This document shows, piece by piece, positions 15,718-22,977 of a stretch of DNA of 64,000 nt; position 1 is the stretch's first letter; the number at the start of each line of letters is the position of its first letter. The notes below the pieces were generated by a model. That model had not been told where the DNA came from and did not search any database. It saw nothing but the letters and a program-made list of their open reading frames with translations. The position numbers were made by a program, and so were the translations under genes. The DNA is taken from positions 83,805 to 147,804 of the forward strand of contig CAKSNL010000006.1 in NCBI GenBank assembly GCA_934476235.1, given 5' to 3'. The stretch is from an uncultured Clostridia bacterium. GTDB lineage: Bacteria > Bacillota > Clostridia > CAKSNL01 > HGM11501.

Positions 15718-16887
15718 CTATATATATTTTTCCGCAAATTTTCTGATTCTGTCAAGCGCCTTGGTGATGCTTTTTACCGAATATGCATATGAACACCTGA
15801 TAAAGCCCTCTCCGGACTCGCCGAACGCATTTCCCGAAACAACGGCAACGCGCCGGTCCATCAAAAGCTTTTCACAGAATTCGTCGCTTGTCATTTTCGT
15901 TTTCCTGATGTCGGGGAAAACGTAGAACGCGCCGAGAGGCTCGAAACAGTCAAACCCCATGTCGCGGAAGCCCGCAACCATTAAACGGCGGCGCATGTTG
16001 TATTCGTCGCGCATGGAGGCAACCGCACCGTCGCAGTTTTTAAGCGCCTCGATCGCAGCGTACTGGCTCGTCGTCGGCGAGCACATGATAGCGTACTGGT
16101 GCACCTTTAACATCGGCTTTATGATTTCCCTGGGAGCGCAGACATAGCCCAAACGCCACCCGGTCATCGCAAAAGCCTTGGAAAAGCCGTTTATATAAAT
16201 CGTGCGTTCGCGCATCCCGTCTATCGACGCGATGGAAACGTGCCCCTCCGGAGTGTAGTTAAGCTCCGAATATATCTCGTCCGTCAGGCACAAAATGTTT
16301 GTCCCGCGAAGATACCCGGCGATGCTTTCAAGGTCCGCCCGCTCTAAGATAGCCCCTGTCGGATTATTGGGATAGGGAAGGACGATCGCCTTCGTTTTTG
16401 GCGTTACCGCCGATTTTATTTCCTCCGCCGTTATGCGGAAGTTATTTTCCGCCTTGGTAGCGATCGGCACCGGAACGCCGCCGGCTAAAAGCGTGAGCGG
16501 CTTGTAGCACACAAAGCTCGGTTCCGGAATGAGTATCTCATCGCCGGGCGAAATGATGGTCCTGAGAGCCGTGTCGATCGCCTCGCTCCCGCCGACCGTG
16601 ACGAATACCTCGTCCTCGTTATACGAAAGGTCATACTTTCTTTCAAGATAACGGCATATCTCCATGCGGAGCTCCTTTAAGCCCGCGTTTGCCGTGTAAT
16701 GTGTGTTTCCCTTTTCAAGCGAACGGATGCCCATATCGCGCACGTTTCTCGGCGTTGCAAAGTCGGGTTCGCCCACGCCTAACGAAACAACGTCCTCCAT
16801 CTCGTTCACGACGTTGAAAAGCTTTCTGATGCCGGACGGGGGAAGGGAAGTAACCGTCGGCGAAAGCAATTTATTATAATCTAACAT
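15718..16887 (-). CDS. PLP-dependent aminotransferase (class I/II)
   Basis: A 389-residue fold-type I aminotransferase of the AspC/PatA group. Visible are the N-terminal SLGVGEPDFATP, the cofactor-binding YPNNPTGA, D in CLTDEIYSEL, the Schiff-base Lys in INGFSKAFAMTGWRLGY (about residue 237) and the substrate Arg in FIRCSYAYS. Probably acts on aromatic or N-acetyl-diaminopimelate-type amino acids; the exact substrate is not decided. It begins 12 bases after the Lrp-type regulator gene, with GGAGGGC upstream of ATG, so the regulator may control it. Confidence 0.92.
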   Translation of the reverse strand: MLDYNKLLSPTVTSLPPSGIRKLFNVVNEMEDVVSLGVGEPDFATPRNVRDMGIRSLEKGNTHYTANAGLKELRMEICRYLERKYDLSYNEDEVFVTVGGSEAIDTALRTIISPGDEILIPEPSFVCYKPLTLLAGGVPVPIATKAENNFRITAEEIKSAVTPKTKAIVLPYPNNPTGAILERADLESIAGYLRGTNILCLTDEIYSELNYTPEGHVSIASIDGMRERTIYINGFSKAFAMTGWRLGYVCAPREIIKPMLKVHQYAIMCSPTTSQYAAIEALKNCDGAVASMRDEYNMRRRLMVAGFRDMGFDCFEPLGAFYVFPDIRKTKMTSDEFCEKLLMDRRVAVVSGNAFGESGEGFIRCSYAYSVKSITKALDRIRKFAEKYI

Positions 16888-16899
16888 AAATGCCCTCCG

Positions 16900-17376
16900 T
16901 CACACCATCATTTCGCGGTCGTCGCGCCCCGCTTCGTCAAAGATAACGCCCTCGCGCTTATAGGTCTTTAACATAAAGTGGGTCGAGGTGGAAATAACGG
17001 AATCCATCTGCGAAAGATGTTCCGAAACGAACATGGCAACGTCCTTAATTGTCTTTCCGTCAACAAACACGGCAAGGTCATATGCGCCGCTCATGAGGTA
17101 AAGGTGGTGCACCTGCTCATAGCAGTAAATGCGCGAAGCAATCGCGTCAAACCCTTCGCCGGCGCTCGGAGTTACCTTAAGCTCAATCAGGGCGGACACG
17201 GTGTCCGGGCTCAGTTTGTCCGTATTTATAAGAGGCTTGTAGCCCAGAATAATCTTCTCGTCTTCAAGCTTCTTTATCTCGGCGGCGACCGCTGCCTCAC
17301 TCAAGCCGGTCATTGTGGCGATCTCGGCGTTGGTAATGCGTGCGTCTTTTCTGAGAATTTCAAGTATTCTGTTCAT
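16900..17376 (-). CDS. Lrp/AsnC-family regulator
   Basis: A 158-residue regulator: N-terminal winged helix (ILEILRKDARITNAEIATMTGLSEAAVAAEIKKLE), then an RAM ligand-binding domain (VSALIELKVTPSAG, YLMSGAYDLAVFVDG). The family responds to amino acids and often controls itself and the neighbouring amino-acid gene. The next gene is an aminotransferase, in keeping with that. The ATG follows AAGGAGG, and a palindrome lies in the leader. Confidence 0.92.
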   Translation of the reverse strand: MNRILEILRKDARITNAEIATMTGLSEAAVAAEIKKLEDEKIILGYKPLINTDKLSPDTVSALIELKVTPSAGEGFDAIASRIYCYEQVHHLYLMSGAYDLAVFVDGKTIKDVAMFVSEHLSQMDSVISTSTHFMLKTYKREGVIFDEAGRDDREMMV

Positions 17377-17396
17377 AATCTGCCTCCTTAAAAATT

Positions 17397-17410
17397 ATTG
17401 TAAATACAAT
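17397..17410 (-). promoter_or_regulatory. Candidate operator in the lrp leader
   Basis: Inverted repeat ATTGTA-AA-TACAAT, about 10 to 20 bases downstream of the -10 box, where a bound regulator would block transcription. Autoregulation by the Lrp-like protein is inferred. Confidence 0.5.
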
Positions 17411-17418
17411 TACATTTC

Positions 17419-17447
17419 ATTATATAACAAATGAATGAAAAAATCAA
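17419..17447 (-). promoter_or_regulatory. Sigma-A promoter of lrp-aminotransferase-pyrG
   Basis: On the minus strand TTGATT, 17 bp, TATAAT. Confidence 0.75.
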
Positions 17448-17461
17448 TTGCTTTTTCATAC

Positions 17462-17492
17462 AAAAAAGGACTGAATTTTTCAGCCCTTTTTT
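17462..17492 (-). terminator. Terminator after galE
   Basis: AAAAAAGG.CTG pairs with CAG.CCTTTTTT with one mismatch; it follows the galE stop on the minus strand. Confidence 0.75.
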
Positions 17493-17512
17493 CGTAAGCC
17501 GTTGTTTATTTA

Positions 17513-18526
17513 TCAGTCCCCGTAGCCCGAGGGATTGTTGGACTGCCAGCGCCACGAGTCGCGGCACATGTCCTCCAGGGTCTTTTCCGCCTTCCAGCCG
17601 AAGTCGGCAAGCGCCTTCTTGGGGTCCGCATAGCACTCCGCAACGTCGCCCGCTCTTCTGGGAGCGATAACGTAGGGCACCTTAACGCCGTTCGCCTTTT
17701 CGAATGCCTTCACAATGTCAAGCACGCTGTAGCCGATTCCCGTTCCGAGGTTTGCAATCTCGACGCCCTTGTTTTTCGCCGAGTAATCTATCGCCGCGGC
17801 GTGACCCTTTGCAAGGTCAACAACGTGGATATAGTCGCGCACGCCCGTTCCGTCATGCGTGGGATAGTCGTTTCCGAAAATGTTCAAATGGTCAAGCTTG
17901 CCGACCGCAACCTGTGCGATGTAGGGCATTAAGTTATTGGGAATGCCCTCGGGATCCTCGCCGATAAGCCCGCTCTCGTGCGCTCCTATGGGGTTAAAGT
18001 AGCGCAGAAGAACCACGGAAAGCTCAGGGTCTGCGTGCGACGCGTCCTTTAATATCTGCTCGATGAAAAGCTTCGTCCAGCCGTAGGGGTTGGTGCAGCT
18101 CGTCTTCATATCCTCGGTGAGCGGAACGCGCTCGGGCACGCCGTAAACGGTGGCGGAGGAGGAGAAGATGATGGAATTTACATTATGCTCATGCATTACC
18201 TCAAGCAGCGTGAGCGTGGTGTTTAAGTTGTTTCTGTAATACATTAAAGGCTTTGCGACAGACTCGCCGACCGCCTTAAAGCCCGCGAAGTGAACGACGG
18301 AGTCAATTTTGTTCTCGTCAAAAACCTTGGTTAAAAGCGCCTTGTCGGCAACATCATACTGATAGAATTTGGGTTTTACGCCTGTGATCTTTTCAACACG
18401 GTTTAAGCACTCTGCCTTACTGTTGGAAAGGTCGTCAACAATAATTACATTGTCGCCGCGCTCTATGAGTTCCACCGCTGTGTGACTGCCGATGTAACCG
18501 GCACCGCCCGTTAAAAGAATGTTCAT
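17513..18526 (-). CDS. galE: UDP-glucose 4-epimerase
   Basis: A 337-residue extended SDR that interconverts UDP-glucose and UDP-galactose for the Leloir pathway and for cell-surface glycans. The NAD motif is TGGAGYIGSHT, and catalytic Ser/Thr and Tyr are in FSSSATVYG and NPYGWTK. C-terminal motifs (TGVRDYIHVVDLA, RRAGDVAECYADP) are typical of GalE. RBS AAGGAGG. It lies 28 bases after tyrS and is probably co-transcribed with it. Confidence 0.97.
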   Translation of the reverse strand: MNILLTGGAGYIGSHTAVELIERGDNVIIVDDLSNSKAECLNRVEKITGVKPKFYQYDVADKALLTKVFDENKIDSVVHFAGFKAVGESVAKPLMYYRNNLNTTLTLLEVMHEHNVNSIIFSSSATVYGVPERVPLTEDMKTSCTNPYGWTKLFIEQILKDASHADPELSVVLLRYFNPIGAHESGLIGEDPEGIPNNLMPYIAQVAVGKLDHLNIFGNDYPTHDGTGVRDYIHVVDLAKGHAAAIDYSAKNKGVEIANLGTGIGYSVLDIVKAFEKANGVKVPYVIAPRRAGDVAECYADPKKALADFGWKAEKTLEDMCRDSWRWQSNNPSGYGD

Positions 18527-18554
18527 TTATAAAACCTCCTTAAAAATTATGAAA

Positions 18555-19769
18555 TTACTTTATTATAAGCTTGTAGATGTTTTTCTTGCCCTTCTTGACA
18601 ACGACCGCGCCATCCGTAAAGTCAGACTCTGTAAGCTCCGCGTTAATGTCCGTCACCTTTTTGTCGGCAACGGTGAGTCCGCCCTGGGTGATGAGCCTTC
18701 TGCACTCGCTTCTCGATGCCGAAATGCCCGCCTTTACCATAACGTCCATAAGATTTCCGAGGTCGCCCTTTTCAATCTCAACCGTGGGCATGCCGCCGGA
18801 GAGCCCGCCGGAGAATACCGCCTTTGCAGCCTCCTTTGCCTTCTCGGCTTCCTCCTCGCCGTGAACGAGCTTTGTAACCTCATAAGCCAAGAGCTCCTTT
18901 GCCTCGTTGAGCTTTGCGCCCTCCCAGGTCTCAATGGTTCTTATCTTATCCATGTCAACGAAAGTGACCATTTTAAGCATTCTCGCAACGTCCGCGTCGT
19001 CAACGTTTCTCCAGTACTGGTAGAAGTTGTAGGGCGAAACCTTTTCGGGGTCAAGCCACATTGCGCCGCCGGCGGTCTTTCCCATCTTCCTGCCGTCGCT
19101 CGTTAATAAAAGCGTGAAGGTCATGCCGTATACCTGCTCGCCCTTAACCTTGCGCACTAAGTTGATACCGCCCAAGATGTTGCTCCACTGATCGTCTCCT
19201 CCGAGCTCAAGCTTGCAGCCGTACTGTTCGTTTAACTTAAGGAAGTCATAGCTCTGCATGAGCATGTAGTTAAACTCGATAAAGGAAAGTCCCTTTTCAA
19301 GCCTTGAACGGAAGCACTCCGCAGTCAGCATCTTGTTTACCGAAAAGTGAACGCCGATGTCGCGGAGAAATTCGATGTAGTTAAGATTTCTGAGCCAGTC
19401 GGCATTATTCACCATGATTGCCTTACCGTCCGAAAAGTCGATCACGCGCGAGAGCTGCTTTTTAAAGCACTCACAGTTGTGATTGATATCGTCAACCGTA
19501 AGCATTTTTCTCATGTCGGTTCTTCCTGAAGGGTCGCCCACCATTCCGGTTCCGCCGCCGACCAAGGCGATCGGCGTGTGACCGTGGTTCTGCATGTGGC
19601 GCATTACGACCATCTGCAAAAAGTGACCTACATGCAGAGAATCCGCCGTCGGATCAAATCCGATATAAAATTTAACCTTTTCCCTGCCGAGAAGCTCCCT
19701 TATTTCATCCTCGTGCGTCGTCTGCGCGATAAGTCCGCGTTCGGAAAGCACGTCAAATACATTTTCCAT
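18555..19769 (-). CDS. tyrS: Tyrosyl-tRNA synthetase
   Basis: A 404-residue class I synthetase. HVGHF (HIGH-type) is near residue 42, the tyrosine pocket has QSYDFLKL and GGDDQWSNI, the KMSKS loop is KMGKT (about residue 230), and an S4 RNA-binding domain ends the protein (GISASRSECRRLITQGGLTV). ATG 19769 is chosen because GAAAGGG lies eight bases upstream; a GTG three codons earlier overlaps that site. The short upstream region has no T-box leader, unlike many Firmicutes tyrS genes. Confidence 0.97.
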   Translation of the reverse strand: MENVFDVLSERGLIAQTTHEDEIRELLGREKVKFYIGFDPTADSLHVGHFLQMVVMRHMQNHGHTPIALVGGGTGMVGDPSGRTDMRKMLTVDDINHNCECFKKQLSRVIDFSDGKAIMVNNADWLRNLNYIEFLRDIGVHFSVNKMLTAECFRSRLEKGLSFIEFNYMLMQSYDFLKLNEQYGCKLELGGDDQWSNILGGINLVRKVKGEQVYGMTFTLLLTSDGRKMGKTAGGAMWLDPEKVSPYNFYQYWRNVDDADVARMLKMVTFVDMDKIRTIETWEGAKLNEAKELLAYEVTKLVHGEEEAEKAKEAAKAVFSGGLSGGMPTVEIEKGDLGNLMDVMVKAGISASRSECRRLITQGGLTVADKKVTDINAELTESDFTDGAVVVKKGKKNIYKLIIK

Positions 19770-19807
19770 TATTAACACCCTTTCGAAGGAATTATACTTT
19801 TCATATT

Positions 19808-19836
19808 ATTATACAATAAAAAAAACGTTTTGTAAA
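19808..19836 (-). promoter_or_regulatory. Sigma-A promoter of tyrS-galE
   Basis: On the minus strand TTTACA, 17 bp, TATAAT. Confidence 0.85.
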
Positions 19837-19852
19837 GCGGAAAATGGCGCGC

Positions 19853-19881
19853 TTGACAAAACTTTTGCACTCTGTTATAAT
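19853..19881 (+). promoter_or_regulatory. Sigma-A promoter, divergent from tyrS
   Basis: Consensus TTGACA, 17 bp, TATAAT, 24 bases before the next start codon. Confidence 0.9.
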
Positions 19882-19905
19882 TTCAGATGAAACGGAGAGG
19901 ATAGG

Positions 19906-20244
19906 ATGTATAGCAATATAGGGAAAAAGATCAAGGTTCTTGCAAAGGTCTTGGCATGGATCGGGATAGCCGCGTCCGTCATTTCGGGGCTCGGCATGAT
20001 GATTGCCTCCTCGCGCGCGGGCGATGCAATGGCGTTTATCGGTTTTCTTACCATGATTTTTGGAAGCCTTCTTTCGTGGGTCTCGTCCTTCGTGCTTTAC
20101 GGATTCGGCGAGCTTGTCGAAAACAGTGCGGTCATTGCCGGTAAAAAGAAAAAGCCCTCCGGCGATAAGGAGACGGCGCTTTTTAAGATGAAGGAAGAGG
20201 GACTCATTACAGAGGAAGAGTATGAAGAAAAGATATCGGAGTGA
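19906..20244 (+). CDS. Small membrane protein with SHOCT-like tail
   Basis: A 112-residue protein with two hydrophobic segments (KVLAWIGIAASVISGLGMMI and AFIGFLTMIFGSLLSWVSSF), a basic stretch (KKKKP) and a C-terminal helix pair LFKMKEEGLITEEEYEEKISE. The tail has the LxxLxxxGxITxEEFxxxK shape of SHOCT domains, short oligomerisation modules at the ends of membrane proteins. Function unknown. RBS GGAGAGG. It is followed six bases later by another membrane protein with a similar tail. Confidence 0.8.
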   Translation: MYSNIGKKIKVLAKVLAWIGIAASVISGLGMMIASSRAGDAMAFIGFLTMIFGSLLSWVSSFVLYGFGELVENSAVIAGKKKKPSGDKETALFKMKEEGLITEEEYEEKISE

Positions 20245-20250
20245 AGAAAG

Positions 20251-20940
20251 ATGAATAAAAAAATACATATCGGCGCGGAATTCATTCTTGCGGCTCTCGC
20301 GGCTCTTTGCCAGCTTTTTTGCCTCATAATCACTTTAAGGAGTGCTTATTTTGCCTTCGGCGGTGCGGGTGCTATAGTGTCATCGGTGCTCTGGCTCGTT
20401 TTTGCGGCTCTGCTGCCGGTCTTTTTTCTGACAGGAAACAAGCTTTTTCTTAAAATTTCGCTGATTCTGGGAGCAATCCTTCGCGCGGTGAGCCTTATAA
20501 ACACTGTCATTCAGAGCATCGGTGAGGCGGCATATACGCTCGGCGTGCTTTATTATATAATTCAGGTGACGGCGCTTATTCTGTTTATTTTGATTGCGGT
20601 CTCGGTGTGTCTTAAAGAAGGGAAAAAGGTTTCGGTTGTTATAAGAGTATCGGCATGTGTGCTCCTGGCGATAAACGTTTTGATGCTTTTGCAGATGCTC
20701 GGAACGCTTGGTTATTACCATCTTGCGCTTAAGCTGTACATGATTTCGGGATATCTTGTTGACATTTTCTTTGTCTCTGCGATAGCACTCTATTCTTTTA
20801 GGACTTTTGCCGAGAAGAAAAAGGCGGGCTACAAAAGCGCCGAAGAGGAATTACGGGCGTTAAGGGGGCGGCTGGAAAACGGCGAGATAACGGACCCCGA
20901 ATACACGGCGGAAAAAAGAAAAATATTAAAAAATATATAA
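20251..20940 (+). CDS. Multi-pass membrane protein with SHOCT-like tail
   Basis: A 229-residue protein with about six hydrophobic segments in the first 185 residues and a cytoplasmic tail, EEELRALRGRLENGEITDPEYTAEKRKILKNI in outline, of SHOCT type (key part LENGEITDPEYTAEKRK). No catalytic residues are evident. It is the second gene of a two-gene operon in which both products share this kind of tail, so they may form a complex. Confidence 0.8.
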   Translation: MNKKIHIGAEFILAALAALCQLFCLIITLRSAYFAFGGAGAIVSSVLWLVFAALLPVFFLTGNKLFLKISLILGAILRAVSLINTVIQSIGEAAYTLGVLYYIIQVTALILFILIAVSVCLKEGKKVSVVIRVSACVLLAINVLMLLQMLGTLGYYHLALKLYMISGYLVDIFFVSAIALYSFRTFAEKKKAGYKSAEEELRALRGRLENGEITDPEYTAEKRKILKNI

Positions 20941-20973
20941 AAGGGTCAATTCTTGGCTTAAAAGGGTGCACCT

Positions 20974-21144
20974 AAAAATCCCTCAGTCAAAACCTACATG
21001 GAAGCTTAAAGCCCTCAAGAGCTAAAGGTAGCTCAGGCGGCGCTGAGGCAATGAATGACAGTCCGGTGGACTGTCAGAACCGAGGCGTGAGGAGAGCCGC
21101 AGCGAGACGGTGGCATTTGCAAAGCGAATGCCGGGAGGATTTTT
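20974..21144. mobile_element. Mosaic repeat element, copy 2
   Basis: Ends CTAAAAATCCCTCAGTC and CGGGAGGATTTTTCGGG. The core shows GCCCTCAAGAGCTAAAGGTA, GGCGCTGAGGCAATGAATGA, the CAGTCCGGTGGACTG palindrome and GAGAGCCGCAGCGAGACGGT. It carries on into CGGGAGGGTCAC and a GGGCAATTCATGAATTGCCC palindrome (to about 21195), as does the island at 206-456. No gene is seen in 20941-21265. Confidence 0.7.
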
Positions 21145-21241
21145 CGGGAGGGTCACACGGCAAAACGGCGGGCAATTCATGAATTGCCCCTACGGTGCAT
21201 TAGCGTAAGTACGAAACAAAAAATGGGTTTATCAACACATT

Positions 21242-21268
21242 CAGGTGAGGCTTTTGCCTCGCCTTTTA
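21242..21268. terminator. Terminator at the end of the DeoR gene
   Basis: AGG.GAGGC pairs with GCCTC.CCT around TTTT, next to the DeoR stop. Confidence 0.55.
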
Positions 21269-22012
21269 TATTACGGTAAGATTGGGGAACGCCGCTTTGT
21301 ATTCATCGGCAGATGAGTCCGTCACGAGATAGTCGACAAAAGAAAGCGAACACTGAAGATAGGTTGAAATGCTCCCGAATTTTGACGAGTCGCAAAGAAA
21401 CATCTTTTTGTCCGCGCCGTTTAGCATTATGCTCCGCACGGCAATTTCATTCTGATTCACGTCATAGATAAGCCCGCCGTCCGTTAAGGAGCGCGCGGAA
21501 AAGACCGCCCAGTCGGCATGAATGGAGGAAAGCGACGCCTCGGCGATATGCCCTGACAAGGCGTACCTGTTGGGATAGGACTGGATGCCTCCGCTTGACA
21601 CGACGTCAAAATTAAACCGCGTCGCCATGCTCATTATTTCCACGTTGTTGGTAAAGACCGTGATGCCCTTAAGGTGCGATATCTCGCGCGCAAACACGGA
21701 CGAGGTGGACGACGCGTCAATAAAAAGCGTGTCGCCGTCCTTTATCAGTGCGGCGGCTTTTTTGGCGATAAGGCACTTTTCGTCATAGCTTTTGTTGATT
21801 CTCACGGGATAGGGGACAAGGTATGATGCCGTGTCTGTAAGCTCCGCGCTTCCGTACGACCTTAAAATAAGCCCCTCGGCTTCAAGCTCGGCAAGGTCGC
21901 GGCGGACGCTTGAATAGCTCGAGTAGCAGAGCCTTGATATTTCGCGTGCGGAGACTCTGCGCCTTTCTGAAAGTATCTTAAGAATTCTTTCCCGACGGTC
22001 GCTTTTTGCCAT
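21266..22012 (-). CDS. DeoR-family transcriptional repressor
   Basis: A 248-residue regulator: N-terminal DeoR helix-turn-helix (RRERILKILSERRRVSAREISRLCYSS...VRRDLAELEAEGLI) and a C-terminal sugar-phosphate sensor domain (LFIDASSTSSVFARE, ITVFTNNVEI, SLTDGGLIYDVNQNEIAV). Such repressors bind phosphorylated intermediates of the pathway they control. The start at ATG 22012 has AAGGAGCGGG upstream; a longer open frame runs into operator sequence. It is divergent from the HAD phosphatase and glycerol-1-phosphate dehydrogenase genes, with several TTTGAACAT sites between. Confidence 0.93.
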   Translation of the reverse strand: MAKSDRRERILKILSERRRVSAREISRLCYSSYSSVRRDLAELEAEGLILRSYGSAELTDTASYLVPYPVRINKSYDEKCLIAKKAAALIKDGDTLFIDASSTSSVFAREISHLKGITVFTNNVEIMSMATRFNFDVVSSGGIQSYPNRYALSGHIAEASLSSIHADWAVFSARSLTDGGLIYDVNQNEIAVRSIMLNGADKKMFLCDSSKFGSISTYLQCSLSFVDYLVTDSSADEYKAAFPNLTVI

Positions 22013-22032
22013 TTTGACCCGCTCCTTTGCTT

Positions 22033-22166
22033 TTTGAACATTTTTGAACATTTGACCGCGTAAATTGAATTATTTTCCGTATTTTGAACATTGCTTGCAA
22101 ATATTACGCCATAATTATATAATGAAAACGGCTTGAATGTCAATAAAATAATCACAAATGTTCAAA
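22033..22166. promoter_or_regulatory. Cluster of TTTGAACAT operators
   Basis: TTTGAACAT occurs at 22033-22041, 22043-22051 and 22083-22091, and inverted as ATGTTCAAA at 22158-22166. The first two copies are ten bases apart, about one helical turn. They lie over the repressor's own start region, just upstream of the forward -35 box, and between the forward -10 box and the HAD start codon. The DeoR product is the likely binder. Confidence 0.7.
22095..22123 (+). promoter_or_regulatory. Sigma-A promoter of the HAD-G1PDH operon
   Basis: TTGCAA, 17 bp, TATAAT, bracketed by TTTGAACAT sites. Confidence 0.75.
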
Positions 22167-22176
22167 CGGAGATATT

Positions 22177-22977
22177 ATGGAGAAATTAAAAAACATAAAG
22201 CAGTACCTTCTGGATATGGACGGCACGATATATTTGGATAACGAGCTTTTTGACGGTGCGGCGGAATTTTTGGACTGGGTTAAAAATTCCGGCGGGCGGT
22301 GCATATTTATGACGAACAACTCGTCCAAAAGTGTGGAAAAATACATTGAAAAGCTCGCCGGTATGGGGATAAAGGCGGGCAGGGAGGACTTTTTGACCTC
22401 GCTTGACGCGACGGCTCAATACCTTAAAAAAAGGGAGTATAAAAAGATATATGCGCTCGGCACAAAGTCATTTTCCGGCGAGCTTAAGGAAAAGGGCTTT
22501 AACATCACGTCGGAGCCGGATGATGACGCTGACTGCCTTTGCATGGGCTACGACACGGAGCTTAACTATAAAAAGCTGGAGGATGCGTGTATTTTGCTAA
22601 GAAAGGATATCGCCTATATCGCGACGAATCCGGACTGGGTGTGCCCGACATGGTACGGCTTTGCGCCCGACTGCGGCTCGGTTGCCGAAATGCTTTTCCG
22701 TGCGACGGGGAAAAGACCGGTCTTCATAGGAAAGCCGAAACCATATATGGCGGAGCTCGCGGTGAAAAATACCGGAATCGGGAAAAGTGAGACCGCCGTG
22801 GTCGGCGACAGGATATATACAGACATTGCGTGCGGAGTGAACGCGGGGATAACCTCCGTCTTTTTATTAAGCGGAGAGGGGAAAATGAGCGACATCGAAA
22901 AATATGGTGTTCGCCCGGACTATGTATTTAATAACATCAGGGAGCTTTTAAATGCCTTGAAGGAGGAAGAAAAATGA
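22177..22977 (+). CDS. HAD-IIA family phosphatase (NagD-like)
   Basis: A 266-residue haloacid-dehalogenase-type hydrolase. Motif I is YLLDMDGTIYLDN (nucleophile and acid Asp), motif II is FMTNNSS, a Lys is in FIGKPKPYM and motif IV is VVGDRIYTDIACG. The C2-type cap between motifs II and III is the NagD/p-nitrophenylphosphatase (HAD-IIA) kind, which includes glycerol-phosphate and phosphoglycolate phosphatases. RBS CGGAGA. Its last codons overlap the start of the G1P dehydrogenase gene (ATGA), and both are under the DeoR operators, so a three-carbon phosphate substrate is inferred. Confidence 0.9.
   Translation: MEKLKNIKQYLLDMDGTIYLDNELFDGAAEFLDWVKNSGGRCIFMTNNSSKSVEKYIEKLAGMGIKAGREDFLTSLDATAQYLKKREYKKIYALGTKSFSGELKEKGFNITSEPDDDADCLCMGYDTELNYKKLEDACILLRKDIAYIATNPDWVCPTWYGFAPDCGSVAEMLFRATGKRPVFIGKPKPYMAELAVKNTGIGKSETAVVGDRIYTDIACGVNAGITSVFLLSGEGKMSDIEKYGVRPDYVFNNIRELLNALKEEEK

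Noticed and set aside
19770..19900. T-box riboswitch before tyrS
   Set aside because: The leader is only about 30 bases between promoter and RBS; no specifier loop or T-box sequence is seen.
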